Positions 20,769 to 31,582 of a DNA stretch of 64,000 bases are shown in pieces. The notes below the pieces were generated by a model. The model was not told where the DNA came from. It did not search any database and was given only the letters and a program-made list of their open reading frames with translations. Source of the DNA: Labyrinthula sp. Ha (taxonomy: Eukaryota; Sar; Bigyra; Labyrinthulida; Labyrinthulaceae). Position 1 is the stretch's first letter, and each line of letters begins with the position of its first letter. Where the stretch lies: assembly GCA_015227615.1 (NCBI GenBank), contig JAALGZ010000004.1, positions 682,001-746,000 of the forward strand. The letters are read 5' to 3'. The position numbers and the translations under genes are program-made.

Positions 20769-20783
20769 CAGTGATGCTCAAAT
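20769..20783 (+). repeat. hAT terminal inverted repeat, left
   Basis: CAGTGATGCTCAAAT, an exact inverted match of the right end. The initial CAG is typical of hAT elements. Confidence 0.93.
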
Positions 20784-21061
20784 TTTTTCTGTGGATTTTG
20801 TGGGTTTCCACTTTTCCGTGGATTTTTGTGGGGACGCTAAAATTTGAGAAAGAAATGGTGGGAGCTCGGCAAGAGTGGAAAACCCCGAACGTCCCCGGGA
20901 CCAGTTGCAAATTGCCCAAAATATCGTTGCTTTTTTCTGCACAAACTGCACCTTATTCTCAAGAGTTATTTAGGTCAAAAGGTTAAGTTAGGGCTAAACT
21001 TTTACACAGTAATATATATTTATATGAAGAAAAGATAAAACTTATTTATAACCCTTAAATC

Positions 21062-22828
21062 TTAAGCTTCGTCATCGCTATGCACCTCTTTGTCACAAGA
21101 ACCAAATCCCTCAAGTGTCAAATCTTCTCTTTCTACTTCTTCATTCTCTTCCTCCATCTGTTCCACCATCACTTCGTCTTCCTTCTCATCGAAACCTGGA
21201 ATTTTCTTTTTCATAGCAACATAAATGTCGTGATCCATCAACTCATCTTTATTCATTTTCAAAAATGCAAGTCTGTTTAAAGTTGCAGGCATCATCCTAT
21301 TTCTCTTGTCACTAAAAATCAGCTTGCATTGGCTAAACAATCTTTCTACACTGCACGAAGTCGCCGGAATGAACCTCACATCTGCGAAAATACTCTTCTT
21401 TTTGCTTTTTCTTAACTGAAAAAAGACTTCTGCAACCACAGAATCACCAGGTGGAGTTTTCGCTTCTTCTTCAGAAGGATCTGTTTCTAACCTGGACAGA
21501 GTTACTAGTTTTTCTTCATCAAGTTTATCTTCTTCTTTCTAATGAAGTTTAAATACTCCAGTTTCAAAACTATCAAACTCAGTCAAAATCGCTGCATCAT
21601 CTTCTAAATACTTCAACAAAGATTCATTATTATCGACATCTCTCAAGAGGTTTCCAACAACTTTTTTTGCTTGACCAAGGTTAAGCTTTGAATTTTGAAG
21701 AGCAACTGTGTAGCGGTCGCAGGTAGCAAGAAACTTAACATGTTTTCCCAGAGTTTTTCTTTCATCCTCTCCCAGAATAACACCGCTAACTTCATCATCT
21801 TTAATCTGCGCACAGAACATCCAAATCTCAAGGTACCTTTTCATCATGAGAAATTTTCCACTCCAACGCGTCACATTCGGAAGAATAACAACTTTATCCG
21901 TATATTTTCTAAGAGCTGCTGTTAATTTCTTTGACTTCTTGATCTTGCGAAAAAGCAACTGCACTTTGTCTAAAGATTCGGATAACTCTGGTTGAGATTT
22001 GATAAATGCTTTAACACCTAGAGCCAAACGATGGTTAAGACAGCCCACAAATTGCGTTTCAAGATCTCTGCAAACTTTTTTGTTCGTGTTTGTGTTGTCG
22101 GCAACAATAGCAACCAGCAGTGATTCATCAAGACCAAACTTGGTCATCAAATTCTTCAGGAAAGGAACAATGTCACTTGCTTTCTGGGTTTCTTTTTCTA
22201 AAGGAAGCACTCCAAGAAGGCGAAACGTCATCTTTTTCATCTTGTCAAAGCATAAATAGACACCACTAAAACTGTAACCTTGGTGAACCCAACCATCGAT
22301 GACTAGACAAAATAGTTCTAAATCCACTTCTTGTTTAATCTTTTCTATAAAAAGGTGTTCCATGCGCTTCATATAAATTCTCATCGTGTTCTCACTAACG
22401 AGGTCATCCACATTCTTTAAATTCTTAAACTCTTCGGATCTCAACAAGCTCAAGGGCATATTCTTTGTTAGCAAAAAGTTACATATAAATTTATTGAAAA
22501 CATCAGGTTTTTCAAAGTTCATAAACTCCAGAATGTCTTTGCTTTATCTTCTACGCTTTCTTGCATGTTCTTCTTTTAGTTTTCCAATACTTTCTTCGTC
22601 TACGTGCGTTTTTAGGTGTTCCATGAGACCAGTATAACCTTTTTTACTCCACCAAGTCATCTTTCTTAGGCAAAGTTTGCAAGGAAGCTTGAATACGTGC
22701 GCTTTTTTTGTTAATTTGGCTTTTTCAACGTCAAAATTCTGTTTAATTACTGCAAAAAGGGTCTAATCTCGTCCCGAAGCGGCGTCATGGATCATTTCTG
22801 CGGCAGACTTTGTCAAATCAATGCTCAT
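21062..22828 (-). pseudogene. hAT transposase, one frame with three in-frame stops
   Basis: Read in one frame from ATG 22828 to the stop at 21062 this is 588 codons with no frameshift. It is interrupted by TAG (22765-22763), TAA (22546-22544) and TAG (21541-21539). The N-terminal part has a BED-type zinc finger (PCKLC, then MEHLKTH). The catalytic RNase-H-like core shows FCLVIDGW (first Asp) and VAIVADNTNTN (second Asp). The C-terminus has the hATC dimerisation region (FIPATSCSVERLFSQCKLIF…NRMMPATLNRLAFLKMNK). All family parts are in order. All three stops are TAA or TAG and could each come from one C-to-T change in a Gln codon. Host genes end at TAA and TAG, so these should terminate here; the copy is probably inactive unless read-through occurs. 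Confidence 0.9.
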
Positions 22829-23017
22829 GTTTATCCGAAGTTGTGGTTTTTAACTGTTATTTTAAAGGTTTCACTATGACCGGATTGGACATCGAGCAAA
22901 TTTTCTGAAAATTTGTGGGCTCCTGGAAACAATTATTTAGCGAAGGCTTGCACTAACATTATTTTACGGGGGCATGTGGAGGTCGGAATGAGGTATCGGT
23001 TTTTAGTGGACAGCAGG

Positions 23018-23032
23018 ATTTGAGCATCACTG
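23018..23032 (-). repeat. hAT terminal inverted repeat, right
   Basis: ATTTGAGCATCACTG, the exact inverse of the left end. Confidence 0.93.
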
Positions 23033-23040
23033 CTTAGAGC
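23033..23040 (+). repeat. hAT target-site duplication, right copy
   Basis: CTTAGAGC directly follows the right inverted repeat and matches the left copy at 20761-20768 exactly. Confidence 0.93.
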
Positions 23041-26000
23041 GCACTTTTAGTTCTTTTACTTTGTGGGAACAAAGAAGTCCGGGTATGGAATCTAACATTA
23101 AAGCTCCATACATAGAAGACGAGAAAAAGAACGGGAAAGTTGACACCAGGAGAAGTTTCATGGAGCGTTTGATATAAACGCAGATTAGGTCCTACCCCAG
23201 TTGAATATTTTTCTTCAAATTTAAAATTCAGAGAAAAAAGTTATCCGAGTATGATTCTAATTTACATGAACAAGAATACATGAATGAAGGTGGTCTTCAT
23301 TTTGTTCCAAAATTCCTTTCAACATAAGATTCCATAGGCACTGGTGATGAATATATAAAACATACAGATAAAATGCTTTAAAATCTCAACTTGTGCCCAA
23401 TAACTTAAACCCATTGAAGCATGAAGCTGAGACGGTAAAGAAACTTTCAAGAGATTACATCGTGAAGCAAATATATATGCAGTAGTTACGTTAACAAGGA
23501 TGTATTATTAGAGCTATAAGGTTCTTATTGTTCAGTTGATACAATTAGAGATACGTGTCTTTTTTATGAAGTATTACATAGAGTTGCGGAAGAGATATTA
23601 ACCCTGTTCCATTAGAGCATGTGTCTTATATAAATATTTTTGTCTTCAAGACACTGAAATTTGAGAGTGATTAAGGATAGGTCCACATAGATATTATATG
23701 AGATAACCTTAAGTTCGTTAAGAACAGGCCTCCAATGTTATCGGATTTTTATATTGCACAAAACCAAAACTGAATTTAAACATAGGGATGCAAAGTTGTC
23801 ACTTAGAGACAACAAGTTTCTCTGAATTCATTGATCAGTTTTCTCCTGTACCGTTCGAAACTGTTATCGTCAACCAAAATTGGCGAACCTGTGCAAAAAT
23901 TATTAGAAAATGTTCTAAAATGCCCGAGATTTTATCAGTTTAATTGTCCCCTTTCTCAGACCACGAAATTACTTTACTGGTTTGACTCAGCTGACCCAGT
24001 AAATATTCGAGATTATCAACAAATTTAAAAGTGACACAGTTTGATTTTACTTTTCCTACCTGCAAATGACATAAAAACAACTAGAAACACCACAGAAATA
24101 CCAAAATCTTGATTACTTAGAGCCATAAAGAGTATACCTCGTTTTAGGAAAAGGTTGGTATCTTTATTTTGAGTGACACAGCCATGTTGTTTATCCCTAC
24201 CAGTATACCTGCTTAACTAAGTTTAATGGGGCAGAGAACTTTGCTCTCATTTTTTCAGGAATTTATAAAAGTTTTCAAAGCCTTGTTCATTTTTTTGACA
24301 ACAAATTTAGATTCTTCTCTACCAACATGTTAAAAACTAAGAAATCTAGCCAGTTTTTAGAACAATTTCTATAGGTTGCGCTGATGAAGAGACTTAAGAC
24401 TAGTATCAAGTCATAGTAGCTTCATATAGTGGCTAAATAATAGAGCTTACAAGGGCTTCATATCTAAGTTCATTTTGCTCTCACAGAAGATTATTAAGAA
24501 AACCTTCATTTGAAGGATGTTGACAGATTTGGCAAAACTAAAATCATTACGTATAGTACTAATTTTGGATAAAAATCCTAAAGCTTAGTTGATGTGAGGT
24601 TTAGTGCCTAAGAATTATGAAGCCATTCTGATAATTCTGACGCTAGCAACAATCCAATGCTAGATCAACGTTGTTATCGTGTGGCATATTTTCTCTTTCA
24701 TATTATTATTTAATTTCCAAGTAAGCCAAGAAGATTAAGACAGCAAACAAAAAATAAAACTAATCTAACAGTTTTGAAGTTGTAAAGTAACTAAAACAAT
24801 GACCGATACCTCGCCAGTATAATTGATGTCCGTTTTACTTAAATTTGGCATCTTTCTCCTATATTTCCTTAACTTAAATTGGTATATTAATTGGAGTATA
24901 AATGAAGTTCCAAATTTCTATAAAGCCACTTACCACAGTTCATGGAGCTAAAGTACTTATTGGCAAATGGTTAAATTATAATTAATTTACGAAATATTAC
25001 TTTGAGATAGTCGCTATAGGTGATTAAAAATTAGGTTTCACGCTAGTAAAAAGAGAAAATGAAACTTATTTAGCACTGAGAATGTTTCTGTTATATTTCT
25101 AACCAATATAGCGTTGTCTAAATAGTGATTCTTATAGTAAGTAGTTAGCCATATCTTAACCTCGAGAATAGTTTTAATTTAATTGAGAATAGAAAGCTTT
25201 TTGTCAGTGTGTGCAAAGAAGCATTTAATATCTTGGACCCATATGCAAGGCAACCATTCAATAAATATTGGATCTTAAAGTTTAGAATTACCTTCACTTG
25301 AAATAATTCAGATGAAAGTTTTATTCTAATACTTGAAACTGTTTCCCTTGACCTCAACGGATACCTATAATGTTAGGCCATAAAACTTTCATAGGTCTCC
25401 TATTTGGAAATGATACATATAACTCTTAGTTTTCACAAAGATCCAGGTCGTTTACCTGAAGTAATGTATATATATAACATTTTTTTCTCTCGTTTTAAAG
25501 AGCTATGGCTTAGATATTTCTAGACAATGTTCTCTTGCAAGAATACAGTAAAGGATATCCTAGGTATACTTTTCTTTTTAACAAGTGCTTTGAACACCTG
25601 TGTCCTTATAAGGCTGGAATAAATTATTTCTGAAAATATATTTCCCAATAATCATTGCGAAGACTCTTTCATTGCTATTTGCTGTTAGGGGTAGTTTGTT
25701 CAAAGCTGTATGTTAAAGAAATTGTTGCACCAAAAACTATAGTAGAAGGTATTTTAAAAGCTAAACAAAAGCTAAGGTTCATCTAGGTAGACTTAACCAG
25801 ATAAAGGTAGCCCTGCGGATAAATATGTTATTAAAGATATTATGTGGATTCTTATTAACCTTTGCGCTGAAATTAACATTGTGAATGTGTTTTCTTCTTT
25901 CGATTGTTATATCTATCTCAATTTATTCTGTCCGAAACAAAATTAAATTTAATACTAAGCTAGGTTATATTTAAATTCTTGAGCTTAAAAATTAAAGCTT

Positions 26001-26780
26001 ATTGCCACTTTCTTGGCGTAGAGCATTTAGAATATAATTCAACCCAAGTACGAGGAATACCGCAACAGCAAAGCAAATTTTATATTTAAATTTAATCTAT
26101 ACATTGTCTAGTGCCATCCAAATCTCCCTTTCCAATACCGCTTTAATAAGCTTTCGTTTCAGATCAACAAAATAAATTATATAGCTTACTCCTGGACTAG
26201 TTCTGTGTACATAATTTCCACTCTTTCTGCTCTCCCTTATTTCTTCTTTACGTATTTTCTTTGCTACTCTCTTTAATTAAAGGTTAAAGTATATTCTAAT
26301 GTATAGCGTTTGAATGCTAAAGATCTTAATTAACTTAGTTAACTACTTGTATTTTCACCTTGATTTGGATAAGCACTTTTGCCATGGATTAAACCTCTTG
26401 TACTGGGCAATTAATCCAGCCACACTTCAATAACTTAGTTTTTGATTTCATAGGAAATAATAATTTCAGAAACATAGATGTTTTTTTTTCAGTAATCAGC
26501 TTTTTCAAAAGTATATTATATACAACGTTGTATTTATTCATGCTCATTAGCACGTGTTCTGGTGTATCATACTCATAAAATTTAAAGGCTTAATATTATT
26601 TTCAAGATACAAAAACAAAGTAAATAAATTTGTCTTATGTTCTGAAAAGTAGAATATACTGAAAACCAAGAAGTCTCTCTGGGAAAAATACGCTCAACAT
26701 AGTTTGTAAAAAATCAGAATACCACAGTATAGCATTACTACATAAATATCATTTATTTTGCTTTAATTTCAAACGACAGC
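23041..26780. other. Gene-free stretch
   Basis: This 3.7-kb AT-rich gap has no frame longer than about 70 codons and no recognisable gene, tRNA or tandem repeat. It may hold heavily decayed mobile DNA, but I could not identify any domain with confidence. The last few hundred bases presumably contain the promoter of the hydrolase at 26781. Confidence 0.45.
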
Positions 26781-27629
26781 ATGACAAATTTTTTAATCGG
26801 AGATATTTCATGCAATCTTTACTTCAATGGTGACCAAGCAGTACAGAATATACCAAATAACACTGCCTGTGTGTTTCTAATGCATGGAAGAACAGGTCAA
26901 AAAGAAGATCTGGAAGATTTAGCAACACAAATCTCCGAAGCAGGAAGTCTTTGCATCACATTTGACCATCCAAACCATGGAACTCGAAAACAGGACCCTG
27001 CAAAAAACAATTCATGGACGAAACAAAATTTCGATCACGCGTTTGACATGCACGCCCAAATTCTTCGTTCCGTTCGTGATGTGTCTTACCTAATCGATTA
27101 CCTCCCGATAAAACTAAACTTCAAAACCAATAAGTTCGCAGTCGCTGGTATTTCTCAAGGTGGTCACGCAGCGTTTATGTCGATTACTCATGAATCACGA
27201 ATCTCATGTTGTGTGGGCTTTATTAGTTCAACTTCATATAAGACTAGTTTAAAATACAAGTATGAAAAATTAAAAAAACATTATGCAAAGCACCGAAAAG
27301 GTGAAGCTGTTCCCGAGTTTAAAGAGTTATATTCCGATGATTTCAGCGAGTTCGTGGATAGAATGGATCCTATTTTTAACATGGAAAAAATGCTAAAAGA
27401 GGGTAGATACATTTTAATGTTAAATGGTGGAGCAGATAGACTTGTTACGAATGATAGTAACTTAGAGTTCATGGCGAAGATGAAGGAGTTATATGGAAAT
27501 AAATTTGACAAATATGTGAAGCACATTACTTATGAAGGTGTTAAGCACGAAGTTCCCGAAGAGATGAGAAGTGAGGGTGTGTATTGGCTTGCAGAGCACT
27601 TTATTAATTCTGCTGATAGCAATTTGTAG
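26781..27629 (+). CDS. Alpha/beta-hydrolase fold esterase
   Basis: A 282-residue intact frame of the alpha/beta-hydrolase superfamily. The oxyanion HG motif is in VFLMHGRTGQ (His35-Gly36). The nucleophile elbow is GISQGG with Ser125. The acid is Asp219 in LNGGADRLV and the catalytic His is His256 in GVKHEV. All three triad residues are in the right order and spacing, so the enzyme should be active. The HPNHG segment (about 63-67) and the lid-like helix region at 155-200 resemble prolyl-oligopeptidase-like or YtaP-type carboxylesterases. There is no signal peptide, so a cytosolic esterase or peptidase is likely. The substrate cannot be told. It is followed 78 bp later by the SLC25 gene in the same direction. 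Confidence 0.85.
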   Translation: MTNFLIGDISCNLYFNGDQAVQNIPNNTACVFLMHGRTGQKEDLEDLATQISEAGSLCITFDHPNHGTRKQDPAKNNSWTKQNFDHAFDMHAQILRSVRDVSYLIDYLPIKLNFKTNKFAVAGISQGGHAAFMSITHESRISCCVGFISSTSYKTSLKYKYEKLKKHYAKHRKGEAVPEFKELYSDDFSEFVDRMDPIFNMEKMLKEGRYILMLNGGADRLVTNDSNLEFMAKMKELYGNKFDKYVKHITYEGVKHEVPEEMRSEGVYWLAEHFINSADSNL

Positions 27630-27707
27630 TTATATTTTAAGTTATTTATCTGAATTCTTTATTCGCCTCCAAGGGGTCAAAATAAAAACTAAGACGTTAA
27701 AAAATTT

Positions 27708-28574
27708 ATGAGCTCGAAGAAAAATGAAATTTCATCGGCAGAAAGCAGATTTGTTTCGTCTTTGATTGCCTCTGGAATAGCAGAACTAGCAACTCTACCA
27801 ACGGACGTAGCAAAAGTGCGTCTTCAAGTACAAACGTCGCTCTCGTCTACAGCGCCAAAATACAAGGGAATGTTTCACTGCATCTTCCAAATTCAAAGAG
27901 AAGAAGGCACTTTGGCGCTTTGGAAAGGTTGGAAACCTGCTTTGCTTCGCCAATGTTGCTACTCTTCCCTTTCTCTTGTTCTCTACGAACCTATTCGAAA
28001 CTTTTTTACCGCTGATAGGCAACCAACGTTTCTCCAAAGACTTCTTTCAGGTGGAACGGCAGGTGCATTAAGTATTCTGGCATTTAACTGGACTGAGGTT
28101 GTTAAGACCAAAATGCAGACAAACTTATCTTCCACCACAGAGTCCATTGTAAGCACTGTGAGAAGGATTTACACAGCGAATGGACTTCGAGCAACCTTGT
28201 TTGCTGGCGTGGAGGCAAATGTGATGCGAACATTTTTGGTGAATGCAGCTGAGTTGGGTACATATGATGAAGTAAAGTCTGTCTTGTTGACTCCTGTTCT
28301 TGGTGATGGAGGTTTATCGCATCTTGGAGCTAGTGGAATTGCAGGTGTGGCTTCTGCTCTTGTTTCTACTCCTGCAGATGTCATAAAAACACGTTTAATG
28401 AATCAAGCAGGTGAATCTAAAAGTTTAAACCCGATAACTATGTTTGGAAAGATATTAAAAGAGGAAAAACCATCTGCATTTTATAAAGGCTTCATTCCAA
28501 TCTGCGTTCGAAAAGTTATTTGGTGCACAGTCTTTTTTGTCAGCTATGAACAAATAAAATCTTCTTTTAACTGA
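27708..28574 (+). CDS. Mitochondrial carrier (SLC25), uncoupling-protein/dicarboxylate-carrier-like
   Basis: A 288-residue frame with the three tandem repeats of the SLC25 family, about 100 residues each. The carrier signatures are PTDVAKVRLQVQ (repeat 1), the variant WTEVVKTKMQ (repeat 2, with Trp-Thr in place of the usual Pro-x) and PADVIKTRLMNQ (repeat 3). Matrix-helix motifs such as EEGTLALWKGWKPALLRQ follow them. PxDxAKVRLQ and the overall layout are closest to uncoupling proteins and dicarboxylate/oxoglutarate carriers; the exact substrate is uncertain. It would sit in the mitochondrial inner membrane, so the organism keeps a mitochondrion or related organelle. Convergent with eL42, with 56 bp between the stops. 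Confidence 0.9.
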   Translation: MSSKKNEISSAESRFVSSLIASGIAELATLPTDVAKVRLQVQTSLSSTAPKYKGMFHCIFQIQREEGTLALWKGWKPALLRQCCYSSLSLVLYEPIRNFFTADRQPTFLQRLLSGGTAGALSILAFNWTEVVKTKMQTNLSSTTESIVSTVRRIYTANGLRATLFAGVEANVMRTFLVNAAELGTYDEVKSVLLTPVLGDGGLSHLGASGIAGVASALVSTPADVIKTRLMNQAGESKSLNPITMFGKILKEEKPSAFYKGFIPICVRKVIWCTVFFVSYEQIKSSFN

Positions 28575-28630
28575 GAAAGTTAGTTATTGGCCGTTGAAAT
28601 TATAGCGGAAAGAAAAAGAGAATCTTAAAC

Positions 28631-28945
28631 TTAGTAAACATGTCCAGTAGGAGCTTTTTTCTCACCAAGTTCGAAGTGCTTGCATCTCTTCAAGGAAAGT
28701 TGCATTTTAGTTTTGCATACCTTACATTCTAACCTTAAAACAACTTTTTTTGTAGTTTTAGCTTTCTTGTGAAACACTGGCTTCGTCTGACCTCCATAAC
28801 CTTTCTGTTTGTCATCGTATCTTCTTTTTCCTTGTGCAAAGTTTGACGCTTTACCTGCTTTGTATTGTGTTACTTTATGTAAAGTGTGTTTTCTGCAACC
28901 CTTTGCTTTACAAAAGGTTTTTCTTTCCTTTGGAACGTGAACCAT
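28631..28945 (-). CDS. RPL36A: 60S ribosomal protein eL42 (L36A/L44)
   Basis: A 104-residue frame with normal family length. It has the conserved [12 protein letters not shown] start, the [20 protein letters not shown] block, [19 protein letters not shown] and the C-terminal zinc-ribbon pair [11 protein letters not shown] with the first pair CKAKGC. The residue before VFHKK is proline, the form associated in yeasts with cycloheximide sensitivity. It lies at the E site of the large subunit. The gene is divergent from the MINDY-like gene, with 165 bp containing four CCAAT boxes between them. Confidence 0.97.
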   Translation of the reverse strand: MVHVPKERKTFCKAKGCRKHTLHKVTQYKAGKASNFAQGKRRYDDKQKGYGGQTKPVFHKKAKTTKKVVLRLECKVCKTKMQLSLKRCKHFELGEKKAPTGHVY

Positions 28946-29110
28946 TTTTTCTTTTAATTATTTTTTTGTTGGCTTCTACTTTTTCCTTTAACCAATGAAA
29001 ATGGCATAATAAATATTTGATTGGATATTTTGTGTGTCCTTTTTAGCTATAAGTAGAAGCTTTCGTTAGCCAATGAAAACCTGAGATTTTTGTCATTGGT
29101 TTAATAATAG
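28946..29110. promoter_or_regulatory. Divergent promoter of eL42 and the MINDY-like gene, four CCAAT boxes
   Basis: These 165 bp hold CCAAT at 28992-28996 and 29070-29074 and the inverse ATTGG at 29020-29024 and 29095-29099. Two facing pairs are thus formed, as at the eL31 promoter. CCAAT boxes are bound by NF-Y (HAP) in many eukaryotes. Use here is inferred. Confidence 0.5.
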
Positions 29111-30493
29111 ATGAAAGAAGAAATAGTTCATTGGAAAGTTTTTGAAGACTTTGTTGAGAATGGAAATGTTCCACAATCGTTTAAACAAATAAACCCGTGG
29201 TTTTTTCAGGACTTCTCTACTATTCCAAACTCCCCAATATGCTTTCTACAAAATGAAAATGGTCCATGTGGTTTATTATCATTCGTGAATGCGACGTTAA
29301 TCGCAAACAGGTTGATAAAAAACGGCAGCGTTGACATTGACAAGGGATTTTCGAATGATGAGTTTGCAATCGCTTTTGTTCAAATAATTGAACGCGTGTG
29401 TCCTGGTGAAGATAAAGTCAAACTTGCCCTGTGGAAAGATGCCGATGGCGCGTTCGGTAAAGATGATTTAGTGTTTGAGCAAACAGATAAGAGAGAAATG
29501 AAATCGTTCTTTGACTTGAACATCACTGCCTATATGAACTATGGATGTTTAATTCTACTTACATACTCTATTTATGCATCTTCGGTAGAAAACTTCCCCC
29601 GCTCGTTTGTCTCCAATGTAACAGATTTTAATTTCTGCGAAGAGCCGCTAATGGAAGCTTTGTATCATGGAAAACCTGGATTCCTGTACCAATACAACGA
29701 GCTTAGAGAAGCAATTGATGCCCCAGCAGATATTCAAAATCAAACAAGACTCGTCGGGCTACTATCGTACCTTGATACGGAAGGGCGACCAATTCACACA
29801 ACGCTGAAGAATTCCCAAACAGGGGTATATGTTATACACGGAGTTAATCACTACACGATTTTATTTCCAGCTTCATCTGAAAATACTGAAGTACGCGACT
29901 TTTACCATTTTAACGGCTTAAGAAAAGTGCAAGAAGAGAATCAAGGTTTAACGGCTATGAAGCTGAAGCTAAACGAAGTCATTAATCCAAAGATCAAATA
30001 CGAAGCAACTAGAAGAATTGCTAAAATTCCAAAACCTGCGATGGGAGATATCGACACATTCATGCGAACAGATAAGTCAGCAGATAAACATGATCCAAGG
30101 AAGTGGAGGTTTGAAGTATTGTTATATAATGAAAAACGGCTGAACAGATTTTTGGCAGAAAACAAGGACAGAATTGACGAATCTATTCAAACCAGTGGCA
30201 ACATTCTCAAACAGATAGAAACTCCAGGGGCTAATTGGTATTGCCAGAGCTGTACCGATCCTATTAGTTTTGAGTATGTTATGAATCAAGCTGAAGATCA
30301 AGACTGCAAGAAATGCGGGAAAATAAAAGCTGAAGCTGGTTACTCTTTTTATGTCTCCTTTGACGATCTACCATCTGGATGGAAAGCAAGTACACTGAAT
30401 GCGAATACTAAACTAATAATAAGAGTGCTACGAACGAAATGGAGTACATTAGAAGTTCTTGAGCCGGAACCAGCAAAACAACCTGTAATCTAG
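29111..30493 (+). CDS. MINDY-family deubiquitinase (MINDY-3/4-like) with C-terminal zinc ribbon
   Basis: A 460-residue intact frame. The catalytic core begins with ICFLQNENGPCGLLSFVNA, giving the oxyanion Gln47 and nucleophile Cys53 of MINDY cysteine proteases. The matching His is His247 in VYVIHGVNHYTILF. Between them are FNFCEEPLMEALYHGKPGFL and TRLVGLLSYL, as in the DUF4205 (MINDY-3/4) branch. MINDY enzymes trim Lys48-linked ubiquitin chains in cytosol and nucleus. C-terminal to the core, residues about 373-402 form a four-cysteine element (WYCQSC…CKKCGK), probably a zinc finger that could bind ubiquitin or a partner. The gene is divergent from eL42 and converges with the GH18 gene, with 57 bp between the stops. 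Confidence 0.82.
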   Translation: MKEEIVHWKVFEDFVENGNVPQSFKQINPWFFQDFSTIPNSPICFLQNENGPCGLLSFVNATLIANRLIKNGSVDIDKGFSNDEFAIAFVQIIERVCPGEDKVKLALWKDADGAFGKDDLVFEQTDKREMKSFFDLNITAYMNYGCLILLTYSIYASSVENFPRSFVSNVTDFNFCEEPLMEALYHGKPGFLYQYNELREAIDAPADIQNQTRLVGLLSYLDTEGRPIHTTLKNSQTGVYVIHGVNHYTILFPASSENTEVRDFYHFNGLRKVQEENQGLTAMKLKLNEVINPKIKYEATRRIAKIPKPAMGDIDTFMRTDKSADKHDPRKWRFEVLLYNEKRLNRFLAENKDRIDESIQTSGNILKQIETPGANWYCQSCTDPISFEYVMNQAEDQDCKKCGKIKAEAGYSFYVSFDDLPSGWKASTLNANTKLIIRVLRTKWSTLEVLEPEPAKQPVI

Positions 30494-30550
30494 ATTTTGT
30501 GTTTGTTTGTTTGTCAGGTGTGTTTAAGCTATACTTTTTCACTTGTGAGA

Positions 30551-31582
30551 CTAGAAAAGATTGTGAATGTATTTTGTTAAACTCTTTTCTTTAGAAAAGG
30601 AATCTTGACCAATTTCCCAGAAGAATAAGCCCCCCAAATTATTTTCCTTAATGAACCTAACTTTCTTCCCGATTTCTGTATGAGAGAACACTTTACCATC
30701 ATATTCCTTTCTCTGCTTTTTCTGCAAACCAAGATATTCATCATAGGTTTTCACCTTAGATAGATCAGATTTACCTCTCGTATAAAGAGGAAATCCAACC
30801 AACAGCTTTCTAGAATTTATCTTCTCTTCCTGAACAAACTTTCGGAGCAGAAGTGAAACATCTTTATAAGCTGAATGACCTTTTCTCGAAGGAATATCGT
30901 AACTCATTAAGAGCACATGTTGAAAGAAACGTAGTTTATAAATATTTTCGTTACCCAATGAATGAAAATAATGCAAACAAACAGAAAAATTAATTTTATG
31001 CTGATTTAATTTTTCTAGAAAAAGTAAGAAAGATGTTAAGAATGTATTTGAAAAGTTTATTTCTGGATTGAGAACAATAGAAGAAAGATTGTATTTTTGA
31101 AAGAGGCTTTGTATTTGATGAATGAATTTATCCTGATATGCTTCAGAGGACAAAAGAGATAGTATTCCATGCGATCTTCCACCACCTCCAATAGATATCG
31201 ATAATTTTAAAGATGGGTTGTTGATTCTTAGTGTTGAAATTTCATGCAAATGATCTTCTGATAGATATTCGAAAGATAACACTCCGTTCTCTGGGAAAGG
31301 AATTGAAAACAGATAAACTTCATGCAAAACTTCAGAAATAATTGAAAAAGGCTCTGGAGTTTTTATATGGTTTACTCTATATTCTGGAAGAAAACCTGAA
31401 ACATGAAAATTCTGTGTTTGATTATTTTCTTCTGTGAAAGTTGAGACCCAGAAAGTAAGATACAAGAGAGAACTTATTCCAAGTATGAGAATTATATAAC
31501 TGGAAGAAATAAATACCTTACAGGAGTTTGGTTTAATTTTTATTTTGGGTTTAATTGGGATTTTTATTTTCCTTTGACGCAT
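30551..31582 (-). CDS. Membrane-anchored GH18 (chitinase-like) protein, catalytic motif altered
   Basis: A 343-residue frame with a basic N-terminus and one membrane segment at about 28-48, making a type II membrane or signal-anchored protein. The lumenal part has the GH18 TIM-barrel landmarks: beta3 KLSISIGGGG, MSYDI (the MxYD motif), LLVGFPLYTRG and the end motif GGLFFWEIGQD. The catalytic DxxDxDxE motif at beta4 reads SSIVLNPEI: only the final Glu (174) is kept and both key Asp residues are replaced. It may therefore be a lectin-like or otherwise changed member rather than an active chitinase. The family includes chitinases and chitinase-like lectins of the secretory route. Confidence 0.78.
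   Translation of the reverse strand: MRQRKIKIPIKPKIKIKPNSCKVFISSSYIILILGISSLLYLTFWVSTFTEENNQTQNFHVSGFLPEYRVNHIKTPEPFSIISEVLHEVYLFSIPFPENGVLSFEYLSEDHLHEISTLRINNPSLKLSISIGGGGRSHGILSLLSSEAYQDKFIHQIQSLFQKYNLSSIVLNPEINFSNTFLTSFLLFLEKLNQHKINFSVCLHYFHSLGNENIYKLRFFQHVLLMSYDIPSRKGHSAYKDVSLLLRKFVQEEKINSRKLLVGFPLYTRGKSDLSKVKTYDEYLGLQKKQRKEYDGKVFSHTEIGKKVRFIKENNLGGLFFWEIGQDSFSKEKSLTKYIHNLF

Larger units (their letters stand above)
20769..23032 (-). mobile_element. Full-length hAT DNA transposon
   Basis: A 2264-bp element with perfect 15-bp terminal inverted repeats (CAGTGATGCTCAAAT at 20769-20783 and its complement at 23018-23032). It is flanked by a perfect 8-bp direct repeat CTTAGAGC (20761-20768 and 23033-23040), the hallmark of hAT insertion. 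The left end carries GTGGATTTT-type subterminal repeats. A single minus-strand transposase frame (22828-21062) spans most of it. Identical ends and target duplication point to a fairly recent insertion. It sits in the gap downstream of the GNAT gene and interrupts no recognised gene. Confidence 0.95.

Noticed and set aside
21062-22828. A ciliate-type code in which TAA and TAG mean Gln, because the transposase has only TAR stops
   Set aside because: Conserved host genes here end at TAA, TAG and TGA exactly where the families end, and contain no internal TAR codons.
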